A DNA stretch of 49,439 bases from Candidatus Palauibacter denitrificans (GTDB taxonomy: Bacteria > Gemmatimonadota > Gemmatimonadetes > Palauibacterales > Palauibacteraceae): the NCBI GenBank assembly GCA_009841015.1, contig VXMQ01000017.1, positions 1 through 49,439 on the forward strand, written 5' to 3'. Each line of letters starts with the position of its first letter. The stretch's first letter is position 1. This document shows positions 30,907-39,760 of the stretch, one piece after another. The notes beneath the pieces were generated by a model that did no database searches, was not told the origin of the DNA, and saw only the letters and a list, made by a program, of their open reading frames with translations. A program made the position numbers and the translations under genes.

Positions 30907-32220
30907 ATGACGATGACGTATGGGCAGCCCACGAGCGTGGATCAGTCGGACCGGGTCGTTCCCATCAACCTGCGGCAGAGCGGGCGGACGCCCGTCGAAC
31001 TGCTCATCTCGACCCGGGTCCGGAAGTCGCCGTACTGGCACCTGTCGCACGATGCGGGTTGCTGGCGGGCCACCACCTACAACCGCGTGTACCACCCTCG
31101 CGGCTACGTGCGGCCCGGGGACGGCGGCGCGGCGGCGGAGCACGAGGCGCTCACCCAGCGGGTCACGCTGTGGAACGTCGCCGTGGAGCGGCAGATCCGC
31201 GTCAGGGGACCCGAAGCCGGGGCCTTCGTCGACTACGTGATCACGCGCGACGCGACCCGGATCGAGCCGATGCGCGCGCGGTACGTCATCCTCTGCAACG
31301 ACCGCGGCGGAATCCTCAACGACCCGGTGCTGCTGCGACTCGCCGGGGACGAGTTCTGGTTCTCGCTCGCCGACTCGGACCTCCTGTTCTGGCTTCAGGG
31401 CGTCAACGTCGGGCTCGGAATGCAGGTGGAGATCGACGAGATCGACGTCTGCCCACTGCAGGTCCAGGGGCCGAGATCGCTCGATCTCATGGCCGATCTC
31501 GTGGGGGAGGCCGTCAGGGACATCCCCTACTACGGGCTCATGGAAGCGGAGATCGCCGGCTGTTCCGTCGTCATCTCGCAGACCGGCTTCTCGGGGGAGA
31601 AGGGCTACGAGATCTACCTCCGGGACGCGACACGGCACGCCGAGACGCTTTGGCGGGCGGCGCTGGAGGCGGGAGAAGCGCACGAGTTGATGGTCACGGC
31701 CCCCGGGCACCAGCGCCGCATCCAGGCCGGGATCCTGTCGTGGGGACAGGACATCGACCACGAGACGAGCCCGTTCCAGTGCAACCTCGCCTACCAGGTG
31801 CCGCGCGAGAAGCCGGGCGACTACATCGGACGCGACGCGCTGGAGCGTCAGCGGGCCGAGATCGAGGCCGGACGTTCTCCGTTCGCCCTCGTGATGGTGG
31901 GGATGAAGCTCGGCGGCCAGCCGATCGACGACTATGCCCCCGACTTCTGGCTCGTGTCGCGCGCGGACGGCGGCGACCCGGTCGGATATCTCACGTCTCC
32001 CTGGCACGCCCCCGAGCTGGGGAGCAACATCGCGCTCGGGTACGTCCCGCCCTCCGACTCCGCCATCGGCACGGAACTCGCCGTGTGGCTCCCGGACGAG
32101 TACGCGAGCGAGCCGGGCAAGCCCGATGCCGCCCGTGTGTGCGAGGTTCCGTTCAGGCCCTCCGCGAACCCGAGCACGCGCGAGGTCGCCCGCGCCCAGG
32201 GCCGCGATACGGCCATGTAG
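30907..32220 (+). CDS. GcvT/DmdA-family folate-dependent methyltransferase
   Basis: A 437-residue aminomethyltransferase-family protein. The GCV_T domain covers about residues 45-290 with VTLWNVAVERQIRVRGPEA, the QGPRS motif and TGFSGEKGYEIYL. The C-terminal barrel is at about 330-420 (PVGYLTSPWHAPELGSNIALGYV in part). This family transfers one-carbon units to tetrahydrofolate. It is longer than glycine-cleavage T protein (about 365 residues), and no gcvP or gcvH is nearby, so a demethylase of the DmdA type is more likely. It converges on the FAD-GcvT fusion gene. Confidence 0.85.
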   Translation: MTMTYGQPTSVDQSDRVVPINLRQSGRTPVELLISTRVRKSPYWHLSHDAGCWRATTYNRVYHPRGYVRPGDGGAAAEHEALTQRVTLWNVAVERQIRVRGPEAGAFVDYVITRDATRIEPMRARYVILCNDRGGILNDPVLLRLAGDEFWFSLADSDLLFWLQGVNVGLGMQVEIDEIDVCPLQVQGPRSLDLMADLVGEAVRDIPYYGLMEAEIAGCSVVISQTGFSGEKGYEIYLRDATRHAETLWRAALEAGEAHELMVTAPGHQRRIQAGILSWGQDIDHETSPFQCNLAYQVPREKPGDYIGRDALERQRAEIEAGRSPFALVMVGMKLGGQPIDDYAPDFWLVSRADGGDPVGYLTSPWHAPELGSNIALGYVPPSDSAIGTELAVWLPDEYASEPGKPDAARVCEVPFRPSANPSTREVARAQGRDTAM

Positions 32221-32259
32221 CGCGATTCCCGTAGGCGGGAGCACCGTGGCCGGCCAGGG

Positions 32260-34788
32260 TCAGGATCTCATGCGGGCGCCGGTGGGGTCGAAGACCGCCT
32301 TGCCGGCAGCCACGGTGACCGGGAACGGTTCATTCATGTAGAGGACCCGGAGCCGCGTTCCGGGGGTGGCGAGTTCCGGCGGGAGGTACGCCATGAGGAG
32401 GTACTTCCCCACGGAGGGGCCCATCCCCGCCGACGTGACGCGGGACTCCCTTCCGCGGGTGTCGACGATGCGTCCCCCGCCCGGCTCCAGCAGCGGCTCG
32501 TTGCCTCCGACGGGGAAGCGGGCGAGGCCGGAACGGTCGGCGTGGTCGTCCATGGTGAGCGTGCGGAGCATCGCCGCGGGCCCCGCCTCCCGGGCCTCCA
32601 GGTAGGCGGCCCGGCCGATGAAGTCCGCCCGCTTCACGCGCGGCCGCGCCAGGCCCGCCTCCACCGGCGAGTACTCGGAGGTGAGTTCGGCCCCCATGAG
32701 GGCGTAGCCCTTCTCCATGCGGCCCGTCGTGCCGTAGACTCCGGCGCCCACTGGCCGTACGCCGAACGGCCCGCCCGCCTCCCGCACGGCGTCCCACACC
32801 CGCTCCGCGAGCGAGGCCTCCACGTAGATCTCCCATCCGCTCTCTCCGACATACGAGATCCGACACATCGTGACCGGAATCCCGTCCAGCGCGACGTCGC
32901 GCACGGAGGCATACGGGAACGCGGCCTGCGAGAGGGGCGTCCCGGAGATCTTCCCCAGGAGCGCCTTGGCCCGGGGACCCCAGACGCCGAGCGCGCACAT
33001 CTCCGCCGACCGATCCTCGAAGCGGACGGAGTCCTCGTCCGGCAGGTGCTTGCGGAACCAGGCCGCGTCCCGCGCCCCGTCGAAGGCGCCGGTCACGACG
33101 CGAAAACGATCCGCCCCCAGCCGCTGGATCGTCAGGTCGGCCCTGAAACCGCCGTCCGGCGTCAGCAGCGGGGTGTAGATGGACGTCCCGGGCGGCCGGT
33201 CGCACGCGTTCGTCGTCATGCTCTCCAGGTAGGCGAGCGCTCCGGGGCCCGTCACGTCGAAGATCTGAAACGCGCCCAGATCGACGAGGCCGACCTTCTC
33301 GCGCAGGTGCAGGTGCTCCGCCTCGATGATGGGAGACCACCAGCGGCGATCCCATTCGTGCGGCCGGTCGGCGACGCCGTGGCGCTCAACGAGGTCGGCA
33401 TTCGACTCATACCACTGCGGACGTTCCCATCCGCGCGCCTCGTAGCAGACGGCCCCGAGAGCCTCGGTGCGGGCGTGAAGCGCCGAGCGGTACACCTCGC
33501 GGCAGGATTCCCACTGCTCGCGCGGGTGTACGATCCCGTACGTCTTGTTGAAGTGCTCCCGGGCGCGCGCCCGGACATGCGGTTGCGTCCGCTCGTGCGG
33601 CTGGAAGCGGGTGACGTCGGATTCGTGAGGGTCGCACAGGCGGGGATGGCCGTGCGTGATCCACTCCGCGAGGAGCTGCGCCGCCCCGGGACCTTCCTTG
33701 ATCCAGACCGCCGCCGCAGACCACAGGTTGGCCACCTCGGCGGTTTCTCCCAGCACCGGGTGCGCATCGGGTGTGAGCGAGAGGAGGCCGTTGATCGCGT
33801 AACCGATCTCGGCGCCCTCGAGCAGTCCTCCCATGACCTCGCGCGCCTGCGCGAGCTGGGGCGCGAAGTCATCCTCCGTGAACGGCAACTCGGTTGGGGA
33901 GCGTTCCGAGGCCTCGCGCGCGGGGATGTCCTCCGGGCGCACGAGGATCGGGCGGTGCGCGTAGGACCCGACCTCCATCGCACCGTACTTCTGGCGCTCG
34001 TACATGAACGCGTCCATGTCGCGCACGATGGGGTGGCCGATCTCGTTGCCGGTGGCACGAAGGACATCGATCGGACCGAGGTCCGCCATCTGGTGGACGG
34101 CCGGCGTGAGCGGAATCGAGGCGCCGGCGAGTTCCGCGATGCGGGGGCTCCACACGCCGCAGGCGATGACCGCATGCTCGACCTCGATGCGGCCCCGCAA
34201 GGTGACGATGGCCCGCAGGCGGGGGCGCCCAAAGCGCCGCGGTTCGACCTCCAGCCCGGTCACCTCGGTGTTGTCCATGACGGTGAGCGCTCCCCGGGAC
34301 AGGGCCCGTTCCCGCATGAGCGTGCCGGCCCGGACGGAGTCGACGACGGACACGGACGACATCCAGAAGCCGCCCAGGATGACGTCGGGGTTCACGAACG
34401 GGATCCGCTCGGCCACTTCCGCCGGCGTGAGGAGCTCGGCGTCGATGCCCCACGCGCGCGCCGAAGTCATGCGGCGCCGCAGCTCTTCCATCCGGGACTC
34501 CGTACGGGCGATCTCGACACCCCCGCACGTCGTCTGCACGCCGAGCGCCTCGTACTGCCGCTGGCTCTCCAGCGTCAGCATCGCGACCTCGCGGCTGTGA
34601 TCCGTGGGGAAGATGAAGTTGGACGCATGGCCCGTGGAGCCGCCGGGGTCGGGCAGGGGGCCCTTGTCGATAAGGACGAGATCGTCCCAGCCCCGCTGCG
34701 CGAGGTGCTCGACGAGGCAGCTGCCGACGATGCCGGCCCCGACGACGGCGATGCTCGCCGCGGCCGGCTGTGGCGCGCGTTCGCTCAC
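32260..34788 (-). CDS. FAD oxidase-GcvT fusion, dimethylglycine dehydrogenase-like (GTG start)
   Basis: An 842-residue fusion. The FAD-binding DAO domain occupies about 10-385 with GAGIVG at 17-22 and H54 in STGHAS, the position where dimethylglycine and sarcosine dehydrogenases bind FAD covalently. A linker domain (about 390-440, HFNKTYGIVHP) and a GcvT barrel (about 450-835, ISYVGESGWEIYV) follow. The family oxidises N-methyl groups and passes formaldehyde to tetrahydrofolate. The exact substrate is unknown. The start is GTG with a weak ribosome-binding site. It lies 28 bases downstream of the BNR-protein gene on the same strand. Confidence 0.9.
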   Translation of the reverse strand: MSERAPQPAAASIAVVGAGIVGSCLVEHLAQRGWDDLVLIDKGPLPDPGGSTGHASNFIFPTDHSREVAMLTLESQRQYEALGVQTTCGGVEIARTESRMEELRRRMTSARAWGIDAELLTPAEVAERIPFVNPDVILGGFWMSSVSVVDSVRAGTLMRERALSRGALTVMDNTEVTGLEVEPRRFGRPRLRAIVTLRGRIEVEHAVIACGVWSPRIAELAGASIPLTPAVHQMADLGPIDVLRATGNEIGHPIVRDMDAFMYERQKYGAMEVGSYAHRPILVRPEDIPAREASERSPTELPFTEDDFAPQLAQAREVMGGLLEGAEIGYAINGLLSLTPDAHPVLGETAEVANLWSAAAVWIKEGPGAAQLLAEWITHGHPRLCDPHESDVTRFQPHERTQPHVRARAREHFNKTYGIVHPREQWESCREVYRSALHARTEALGAVCYEARGWERPQWYESNADLVERHGVADRPHEWDRRWWSPIIEAEHLHLREKVGLVDLGAFQIFDVTGPGALAYLESMTTNACDRPPGTSIYTPLLTPDGGFRADLTIQRLGADRFRVVTGAFDGARDAAWFRKHLPDEDSVRFEDRSAEMCALGVWGPRAKALLGKISGTPLSQAAFPYASVRDVALDGIPVTMCRISYVGESGWEIYVEASLAERVWDAVREAGGPFGVRPVGAGVYGTTGRMEKGYALMGAELTSEYSPVEAGLARPRVKRADFIGRAAYLEAREAGPAAMLRTLTMDDHADRSGLARFPVGGNEPLLEPGGGRIVDTRGRESRVTSAGMGPSVGKYLLMAYLPPELATPGTRLRVLYMNEPFPVTVAAGKAVFDPTGARMRS

Positions 34789-34816
34789 GGCGCGGAGTGC
34801 GTGCGGCTGCGAGGTC

Positions 34817-37800
34817 TCATGCGCGGCGTGGCGGGATGCGGATCGGGTCGCCCAGATCCGGCATCACCCCCAGGTCGCCCAGCAGCGCCTCCAGCGCCGG
34901 CATGCGCCCGGCCAGCAGCTGATTGATGCGCTCCGCGACCGGCGCCAGCGCCTCCCACGCCCGGTCGATCCGGTACAGCTGGTCCGCCGTGGGCTCGCCG
35001 GACCACCCCTCCATCTGCGAGATGCCGGCACCCCCGCCGACGTCCCCGAGGTCGTCGCCGATCTCCTCGAGTTCGCCGGAGATCTCCTCCGCCATGGCCT
35101 CGATCCGCTCGCGGTCGGCATCCCCCATCTCGGCGTCGTCCACGAGCGCCCGGATATCGGCCAGACGATTGTTCATGGCGCCGATCCGCTCGCGCGCGTC
35201 GCGCGCGGGGCCCGCCAGTGCGTGGGCCCTCAGCATCGCATCCTGCCGCGCCACGAGGGCCGCCCGACTCGCCTCGCGCCTCGGGTCGAGCCGCACGCCG
35301 ACATCCGTCGTCTGGCTCTCGCCCCCGACGGTGAGCCGCACCGTGTACGTGCCCGGCAGCACGCGCGGTCCCGCGCCCGGCGGCGGTCCGCGCGAGAAGC
35401 CTCCTCCACCGCCTGCCGCGTCAAAGGCCGGATCCACCCGGAAGTCCCACAGCACTTCATTCATCCCCGCCTCACCTCCCACTTCCATCGTGCGCAGCAC
35501 CTCATCCCCGTCGAGGACCTCGAGGCTCGCCCCGCTCGCGTCCACGCCCTCGCCGACGTAGTAGCGGAGTGGGATCCCGGCCGCCGGGTTGGGGGCGATG
35601 AACGTGGCCGGCTGGAAGGGCCAGTCCATCCCCATCGACCACATCGTGCCGCGCCGCGCGCCGAACAGCCGGAAGTCGGCGGCGAACACGTCCGCGGACA
35701 TCTCCTCCAGCGGGGTGATATCGTCCAGGATCCAGATGCTGCGGCCGTGCGTCCCCACGACCAAGTCGTTCTCGCGCGGGTGGATCGCGATGTCGTCCAC
35801 GGCGGCCACGGGGAGGTTGTTCACCATCCGCGCCCACGACTCGCCCCGGTCGATCGACATGTAGACGCCGATCTCGTTTCCGATGAAGAGCAGGTTCGGG
35901 TTCCGCGGGTGCTCCCGGATCACGTTCACCGACCAGCCGTCCGGGAGGCCGGCCGTGATCTGCCGCCAGCTCGCGCCGTGGTCCTCGCTCACGTAGGCGT
36001 ACGGCGCGTAGTCGTCGTTGCGGTGGCCGTCGAACGTCACGTAGACGCGGCCGTCCGCCGCATACGACGTCTCGAGGCGGCTCACATAGGTGCGGGGCGG
36101 GACGCCGGGCACCCGGTCGATCACGTTCGCCCAGCTCGCGCCTCCATCGAGCGTCACCTGCAGGTTCCCGTCATCGGTTCCCACGTAGAGGGCGTCCGGA
36201 GAATGCTTCGACTCCGCGAAGGCCGTGATGTTGCCGTAGGACGCGATCCCGTCGTGGTCGGAGAGCGTCTCGTCCGTCACGACGCGCCCCATGATCTCCA
36301 GCGTGTCCCGGTCGATCTGCTTCGTGAGGTCCGGGCTCGCCTCCTCCCAGTTCATCCCGCGGTCCGTCGACCGGAACAGGTGGTTCCCGCCCAGGTAGAT
36401 CGTCGCCCGGTCGTGCCGCGAGATCGCGAACGGTGAGTCCCAGTTGAACCGGTAGCGGCGCGGCTCCTCGTCCTCGGCTTCGCCTCCCGTCGGACGCGGC
36501 ACGGGCCGGATCGACTGTCCCTCCCGCGTGGCCACGTCGATGCGCGCCATGTTCCCGCCCTGCGACTCCGAGAACATGATGTTCGGGTCCTCGGGGTCGG
36601 AGTGGTTGTGGAACCCGTCGCCGAACCACATGTGCGTCCATTCGCGGTTGCGGACGCCCCAGGTGGACTGCGTGCGGTGCGGTGCGCACCAGTTCCCGTT
36701 GTCCTGCAGCCCGCCGCACACGTTGTACGGGTCGCTCATGTCGACGTCGATCTCGTAGAACTGGCCGATCGCCATGTTCCGGATCGAACGCCACGTCACG
36801 GACCCGTCGCGCGAGAAGGCGAGCCCGCCGTCGTTCCCGTTGATGAGATGGTTCGAGTTGTGCGGATTGATCCACAGCGCGTGGTGGTCGGAGTGGATCT
36901 GGTCCGTCGCGTTCCCCGGCCACCATGTGCGCCCTCCGTCGTCCGACGCCGATGACTGGACGCCGCCCAGGTAGATCCGCTCGGGGTTGTTGGGGTCGAT
37001 CCGGATGAGGGAGAAGTACATGGGACGCGGGTTGCGGTCGCTCATGAACTCCCACGTCTCGCCGCGATCCATGGAGCGGTACACGCCCTGCCCCTCGTGC
37101 GCCTCGACGATCGCGTACACGAGGTTGCCGTCGCGCCGGTAGATGTCGAGCCCAATGCGGCCGAGTTCACCCTCGGGCAGCCCTTCTTCGAGCCGGGTCC
37201 AGTTCTCCCCGCCATCCGTGGTGCGCCATAGGCCCGACCCGCCGCCGCCGGCCGCGAAGCCGAACCCCGTGCGCTGCCGCTGGTACATGGCAGCGAAGAG
37301 CGTGTTCGGGTCGTTGTGGTCCATGACGAGGTCGATGATCCCGGTGTGCTCGTCGATGTAGAGGATGTTCTCCCACGTCGCCCCGCCATCGGTCGTCTTG
37401 AAGAGGCCCCGCTCCTCGTTCGGACCCCACAGGTGGCCGACGGCCCCCACGTACGCGACGTCGGGATCCCGCGGATCGATCTTGATTCTGCTGATGTGGC
37501 GCGTGTCCTCGAGCCCCACGTGCGTCCACGTGCCGCCCGCGTCCGTCGACTTGAACACGCCGACGCCCCACGGCGAACTCTGCCGGTTGGCCGGTTCCCC
37601 GGTCCCCACCCACACGTGGTTGGGGTTGGACGGCGCCACGCTCACGGCGCCGACCGAGGAGGTGGGCTGGTCGTCGAACACGGGATCCCACGTCATCCCG
37701 TCGTTCGTCGTCTTCCACACGCCCCCCGCGCCGAGGCCGACGTAGAAGATGCGCGGGTCGCTCTCCACGACCGCTAGATCGGACACCCGCCCGCCCATGA

Positions 37801-37966
37801 TCGCGGGCCCCAGTTCGCGGAACTCGAGCCCGGAGGCCGCCGCCGCGGCTCGCTCCGAGGCGGACTGGCCCTGCGCCGGGCCGGGGAGGGCCACCGCGAG
37901 AACCATCGGAAGAAGGAGAGACACGAGACCGCGAGAGCATGGCGGGGACTTCGACTGGAGCGCCAT
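34817..37966 (-). CDS. Exported VPS10/sortilin-like BNR-repeat protein
   Basis: A 1049-residue protein. A Sec signal peptide covers about 1-34 (LVSLLLPMVLAVALP, AQGQ). About eleven Asp-box (BNR) motifs of the S/T-x-D-x-G-x-T-W type follow, for example TTNDGMTW, STDAGGTW, TTDGGATW and SIDRGESW, making beta-propellers to about residue 720. A beta domain comes next, then a charged helical C-terminal part (about 890-1000). GGAGG 6 bases before the ATG fixes the start. Proteins of this class are often labelled glycosyl hydrolases, but no catalytic evidence is visible here. Binding or processing of exported polymers is a guess. Confidence 0.88.
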   Translation of the reverse strand: MALQSKSPPCSRGLVSLLLPMVLAVALPGPAQGQSASERAAAAASGLEFRELGPAIMGGRVSDLAVVESDPRIFYVGLGAGGVWKTTNDGMTWDPVFDDQPTSSVGAVSVAPSNPNHVWVGTGEPANRQSSPWGVGVFKSTDAGGTWTHVGLEDTRHISRIKIDPRDPDVAYVGAVGHLWGPNEERGLFKTTDGGATWENILYIDEHTGIIDLVMDHNDPNTLFAAMYQRQRTGFGFAAGGGGSGLWRTTDGGENWTRLEEGLPEGELGRIGLDIYRRDGNLVYAIVEAHEGQGVYRSMDRGETWEFMSDRNPRPMYFSLIRIDPNNPERIYLGGVQSSASDDGGRTWWPGNATDQIHSDHHALWINPHNSNHLINGNDGGLAFSRDGSVTWRSIRNMAIGQFYEIDVDMSDPYNVCGGLQDNGNWCAPHRTQSTWGVRNREWTHMWFGDGFHNHSDPEDPNIMFSESQGGNMARIDVATREGQSIRPVPRPTGGEAEDEEPRRYRFNWDSPFAISRHDRATIYLGGNHLFRSTDRGMNWEEASPDLTKQIDRDTLEIMGRVVTDETLSDHDGIASYGNITAFAESKHSPDALYVGTDDGNLQVTLDGGASWANVIDRVPGVPPRTYVSRLETSYAADGRVYVTFDGHRNDDYAPYAYVSEDHGASWRQITAGLPDGWSVNVIREHPRNPNLLFIGNEIGVYMSIDRGESWARMVNNLPVAAVDDIAIHPRENDLVVGTHGRSIWILDDITPLEEMSADVFAADFRLFGARRGTMWSMGMDWPFQPATFIAPNPAAGIPLRYYVGEGVDASGASLEVLDGDEVLRTMEVGGEAGMNEVLWDFRVDPAFDAAGGGGGFSRGPPPGAGPRVLPGTYTVRLTVGGESQTTDVGVRLDPRREASRAALVARQDAMLRAHALAGPARDARERIGAMNNRLADIRALVDDAEMGDADRERIEAMAEEISGELEEIGDDLGDVGGGAGISQMEGWSGEPTADQLYRIDRAWEALAPVAERINQLLAGRMPALEALLGDLGVMPDLGDPIRIPPRRA

Positions 37967-38108
37967 CGGAACCTCCGGAGTGACGGCGGAAACCGCGGGA
38001 AACGGGACATCCGAACAGTGATTCCCGCGAAGCCCGCCGCGCAAGGCGACTCCGTGCCTGCCCGACCCCCCACTTGTCCCGCCATGAGGTGGCGGCTTAC
38101 TTGGCCGC

Positions 38109-39413
38109 ATGTGCTTCGGGACGACACGAAAGCCGTCGGTATGGCAACGCCGGGATCGGCTCCTCGGCGCGCTTGCCGTCGCCTCCTTCGCGACCCTCCT
38201 CGCCGCGCCCGTCTTCGCGGCGGTCCCGCCTGCCCCGGTCGCCGATCCGGATTCCGTTCTGCGCATCACGTTCCTCGATGTCGGGCAGGCGGATGCCGTC
38301 CTCATCCAGGCGCCGGGTGGGAGGACAGCGCTCGTGGACGCGGGGCGCGACGAGATCGTCCCTCTGCTCCGGCAGTTCGACGTAAGCGGGATCGATCTGC
38401 TCGTCGCCACGCACCCCCACGCGGATCACATCGGCGGCATGGCCGGCGTCATCGCGGCGTTCCCGGTGCGTTTCTACATGGACAACGGGGAGCCGCACAC
38501 GACGCAGACCTACCGGCGGCTGCTCGCCGCCCTCGACGCCCGTCCGGAGATCACCTACCTGGAGGCCTCGCCCCGGACGCTCACGCTCGGCGAGGTCGAG
38601 ATCGATGTCCTGCCGCTGCTCCCGCCGGGGACGACGGACCACAACGACCGCTCCGTCACCCTGCTCGTGCGGTTCGGAGAGTTCAGGGCCTTTCTGAGCG
38701 GCGATTCGGAGGTGCGGCAGCTGACTCATCTGATGAACCGGGGGGCTGTCCGCGAGGTGGCGCTGCTCAAGGCGCCGCACCACGGGAGCGACAACGGATT
38801 CACGTGGGACTTCCTGAACGCCGCCCGACCGCGGGTCGTGGTCATCTCGGTGGGCCCCAACAGCTACGGCCATCCGCGGCCGGCTGCCCTCCGGGCCTAC
38901 GAGGCGTCGGGGGCCACCGTGTTCCGCACGGATCGGCACGGCCACGTCTCCGTGCAGGGGCACGAGAGCGGCGACTACGACGTCTCGTTCGGCGGGGAGG
39001 TCGCGTTGCGGGGGACCGGAGACGAGCCGCGCGACGCGCCGGTGGCGGCTCCCGGGCCGACCGGCGTCCCCGCTGCGCCGGGTGACGCGGGGCTCCGACT
39101 CTGGGTGCACGCCGACGCACCCGGCAACGATCACGCGAACCCGAACGGTGAATATGCCGTGATCCGGAACGTGGAGTCGCGCGACCGGCCGATCGGCGGC
39201 TGGTCGCTGTGCGACAGGGCCAATCACTGCTTCCGATTCCCGGGGGGCGCTGTGCTGGAGGCTGGCGGACAAATCGTCGTGCACACCGGTTCCGGGCGCG
39301 CCGACGGCGCCCGCTACTACATGGGCCGCCGGCAGGCCGTGTGGAACAACAACGGCGACACCGCGACGCTCTACGACGACACCGGGGCCGTCGTCATCGT
39401 GCTCGACTATTGA
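38109..39413 (+). CDS. Exported ComEC-like metallo-beta-lactamase with lamin-tail-like domain
   Basis: A 434-residue protein. A signal peptide lies at about 18-38 (LLGALAVASFATLLAAPVFA). The MBL domain has FLDVGQADAVLIQ, THPHADHIGG (H102, H104, D106 and H107), SGDSE and PHHGSDNG (H224, H225), the pattern of the ComEC C-terminal hydrolase. A Pro/Ala linker leads to a C-terminal beta domain (about 325-434) ending QAVWNNNGDTATLYDDTG, typical of lamin-tail domains. It lacks the ComEC membrane channel. It probably acts on nucleic acid outside the cytoplasm. An in-frame ATG at 38151 is an alternative start. It overlaps the next gene by 4 bases. Confidence 0.87.
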   Translation: MCFGTTRKPSVWQRRDRLLGALAVASFATLLAAPVFAAVPPAPVADPDSVLRITFLDVGQADAVLIQAPGGRTALVDAGRDEIVPLLRQFDVSGIDLLVATHPHADHIGGMAGVIAAFPVRFYMDNGEPHTTQTYRRLLAALDARPEITYLEASPRTLTLGEVEIDVLPLLPPGTTDHNDRSVTLLVRFGEFRAFLSGDSEVRQLTHLMNRGAVREVALLKAPHHGSDNGFTWDFLNAARPRVVVISVGPNSYGHPRPAALRAYEASGATVFRTDRHGHVSVQGHESGDYDVSFGGEVALRGTGDEPRDAPVAAPGPTGVPAAPGDAGLRLWVHADAPGNDHANPNGEYAVIRNVESRDRPIGGWSLCDRANHCFRFPGGAVLEAGGQIVVHTGSGRADGARYYMGRRQAVWNNNGDTATLYDDTGAVVIVLDY

Positions 39414-39691
39414 GCCCGCAGGCGGAGCACTTCTGGGTCGTCGACCGCGCGGAGGGGCCCATCGCCGTGCTCATCCGCGACCGCGACGAGCGCACGGTGA
39501 CCGTGCCGATCAAGACGCTTCCCGCGGGGAGCCGCGAAGGCGCCGTGCTGCGGGTTCCGGAGACGGACGGTTGGCCGGACTGGGCCGCGGCAACGCTGGA
39601 CGAGGAGGTGCGCCGCGCCCGCCTGAGGGAGGCGGAAGACGTGCTCCAACGCCTCAGACGGCGGGATCCCGGCGGCGACATCGAATTGTAG
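39410..39691 (+). CDS. Small DUF3006-like protein (TTG start)
   Basis: A 93-residue protein. HFWVVDRAEGPIAVLIRDRDERTVTVPIKTLPAGSREGAVLRV is a small beta-barrel like DUF3006, whose members often follow ComEC-type hydrolase genes. A charged helix fills the C-terminal third. No signal peptide is seen. TTG at 39410 overlaps the previous stop (TTGA) and is the only start that keeps the whole domain. The family function is unknown, and a partner role for the MBL protein is an inference from adjacency. Confidence 0.8.
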   Translation: MSPQAEHFWVVDRAEGPIAVLIRDRDERTVTVPIKTLPAGSREGAVLRVPETDGWPDWAAATLDEEVRRARLREAEDVLQRLRRRDPGGDIEL

Positions 39692-39696
39692 GTGTC

Positions 39697-39726
39697 TTGA
39701 ACGATCGGCCGGCCCGGATCTAGGAT
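39697..39726 (+). promoter_or_regulatory. Probable promoter of the first GGT gene
   Basis: TTGAAC (39697-39702) and TAGGAT (39721-39726) are 18 bases apart, directly after the stop of the DUF3006-like gene. The same hexamers with the same 18-base spacer precede the second GGT gene (TTGAGC and TAGGAT at 43247-43276), which supports a real promoter. GGATCG/CGATCC, a 6-bp inverted repeat with 7-base loop, follows at 39722-39740 and is not kept in the second copy. Confidence 0.5.
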
Positions 39727-39760
39727 CGAAGTCTGCGATCCCCCTGTCAGGAGCCGTCCG

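Noticed and set aside
29689..32244. Long - strand open frame opposite the Tat SDR and GcvT-like genes
   Set aside because: The + strand genes have signal motifs, domains and ribosome-binding sites; the opposite frame has none.
32221..32259. A terminator between the GcvT-like gene and the FAD fusion
   Set aside because: A TCCCG/CGGGA hairpin of 5 bp is present, but it has no T-run and such short GC stems are expected by chance here.
32542..34926. Long + strand open frame opposite the FAD-GcvT fusion
   Set aside because: The - strand protein has a complete FAD motif and GcvT domain; the + frame has no domain and follows codon bias of the complementary strand.
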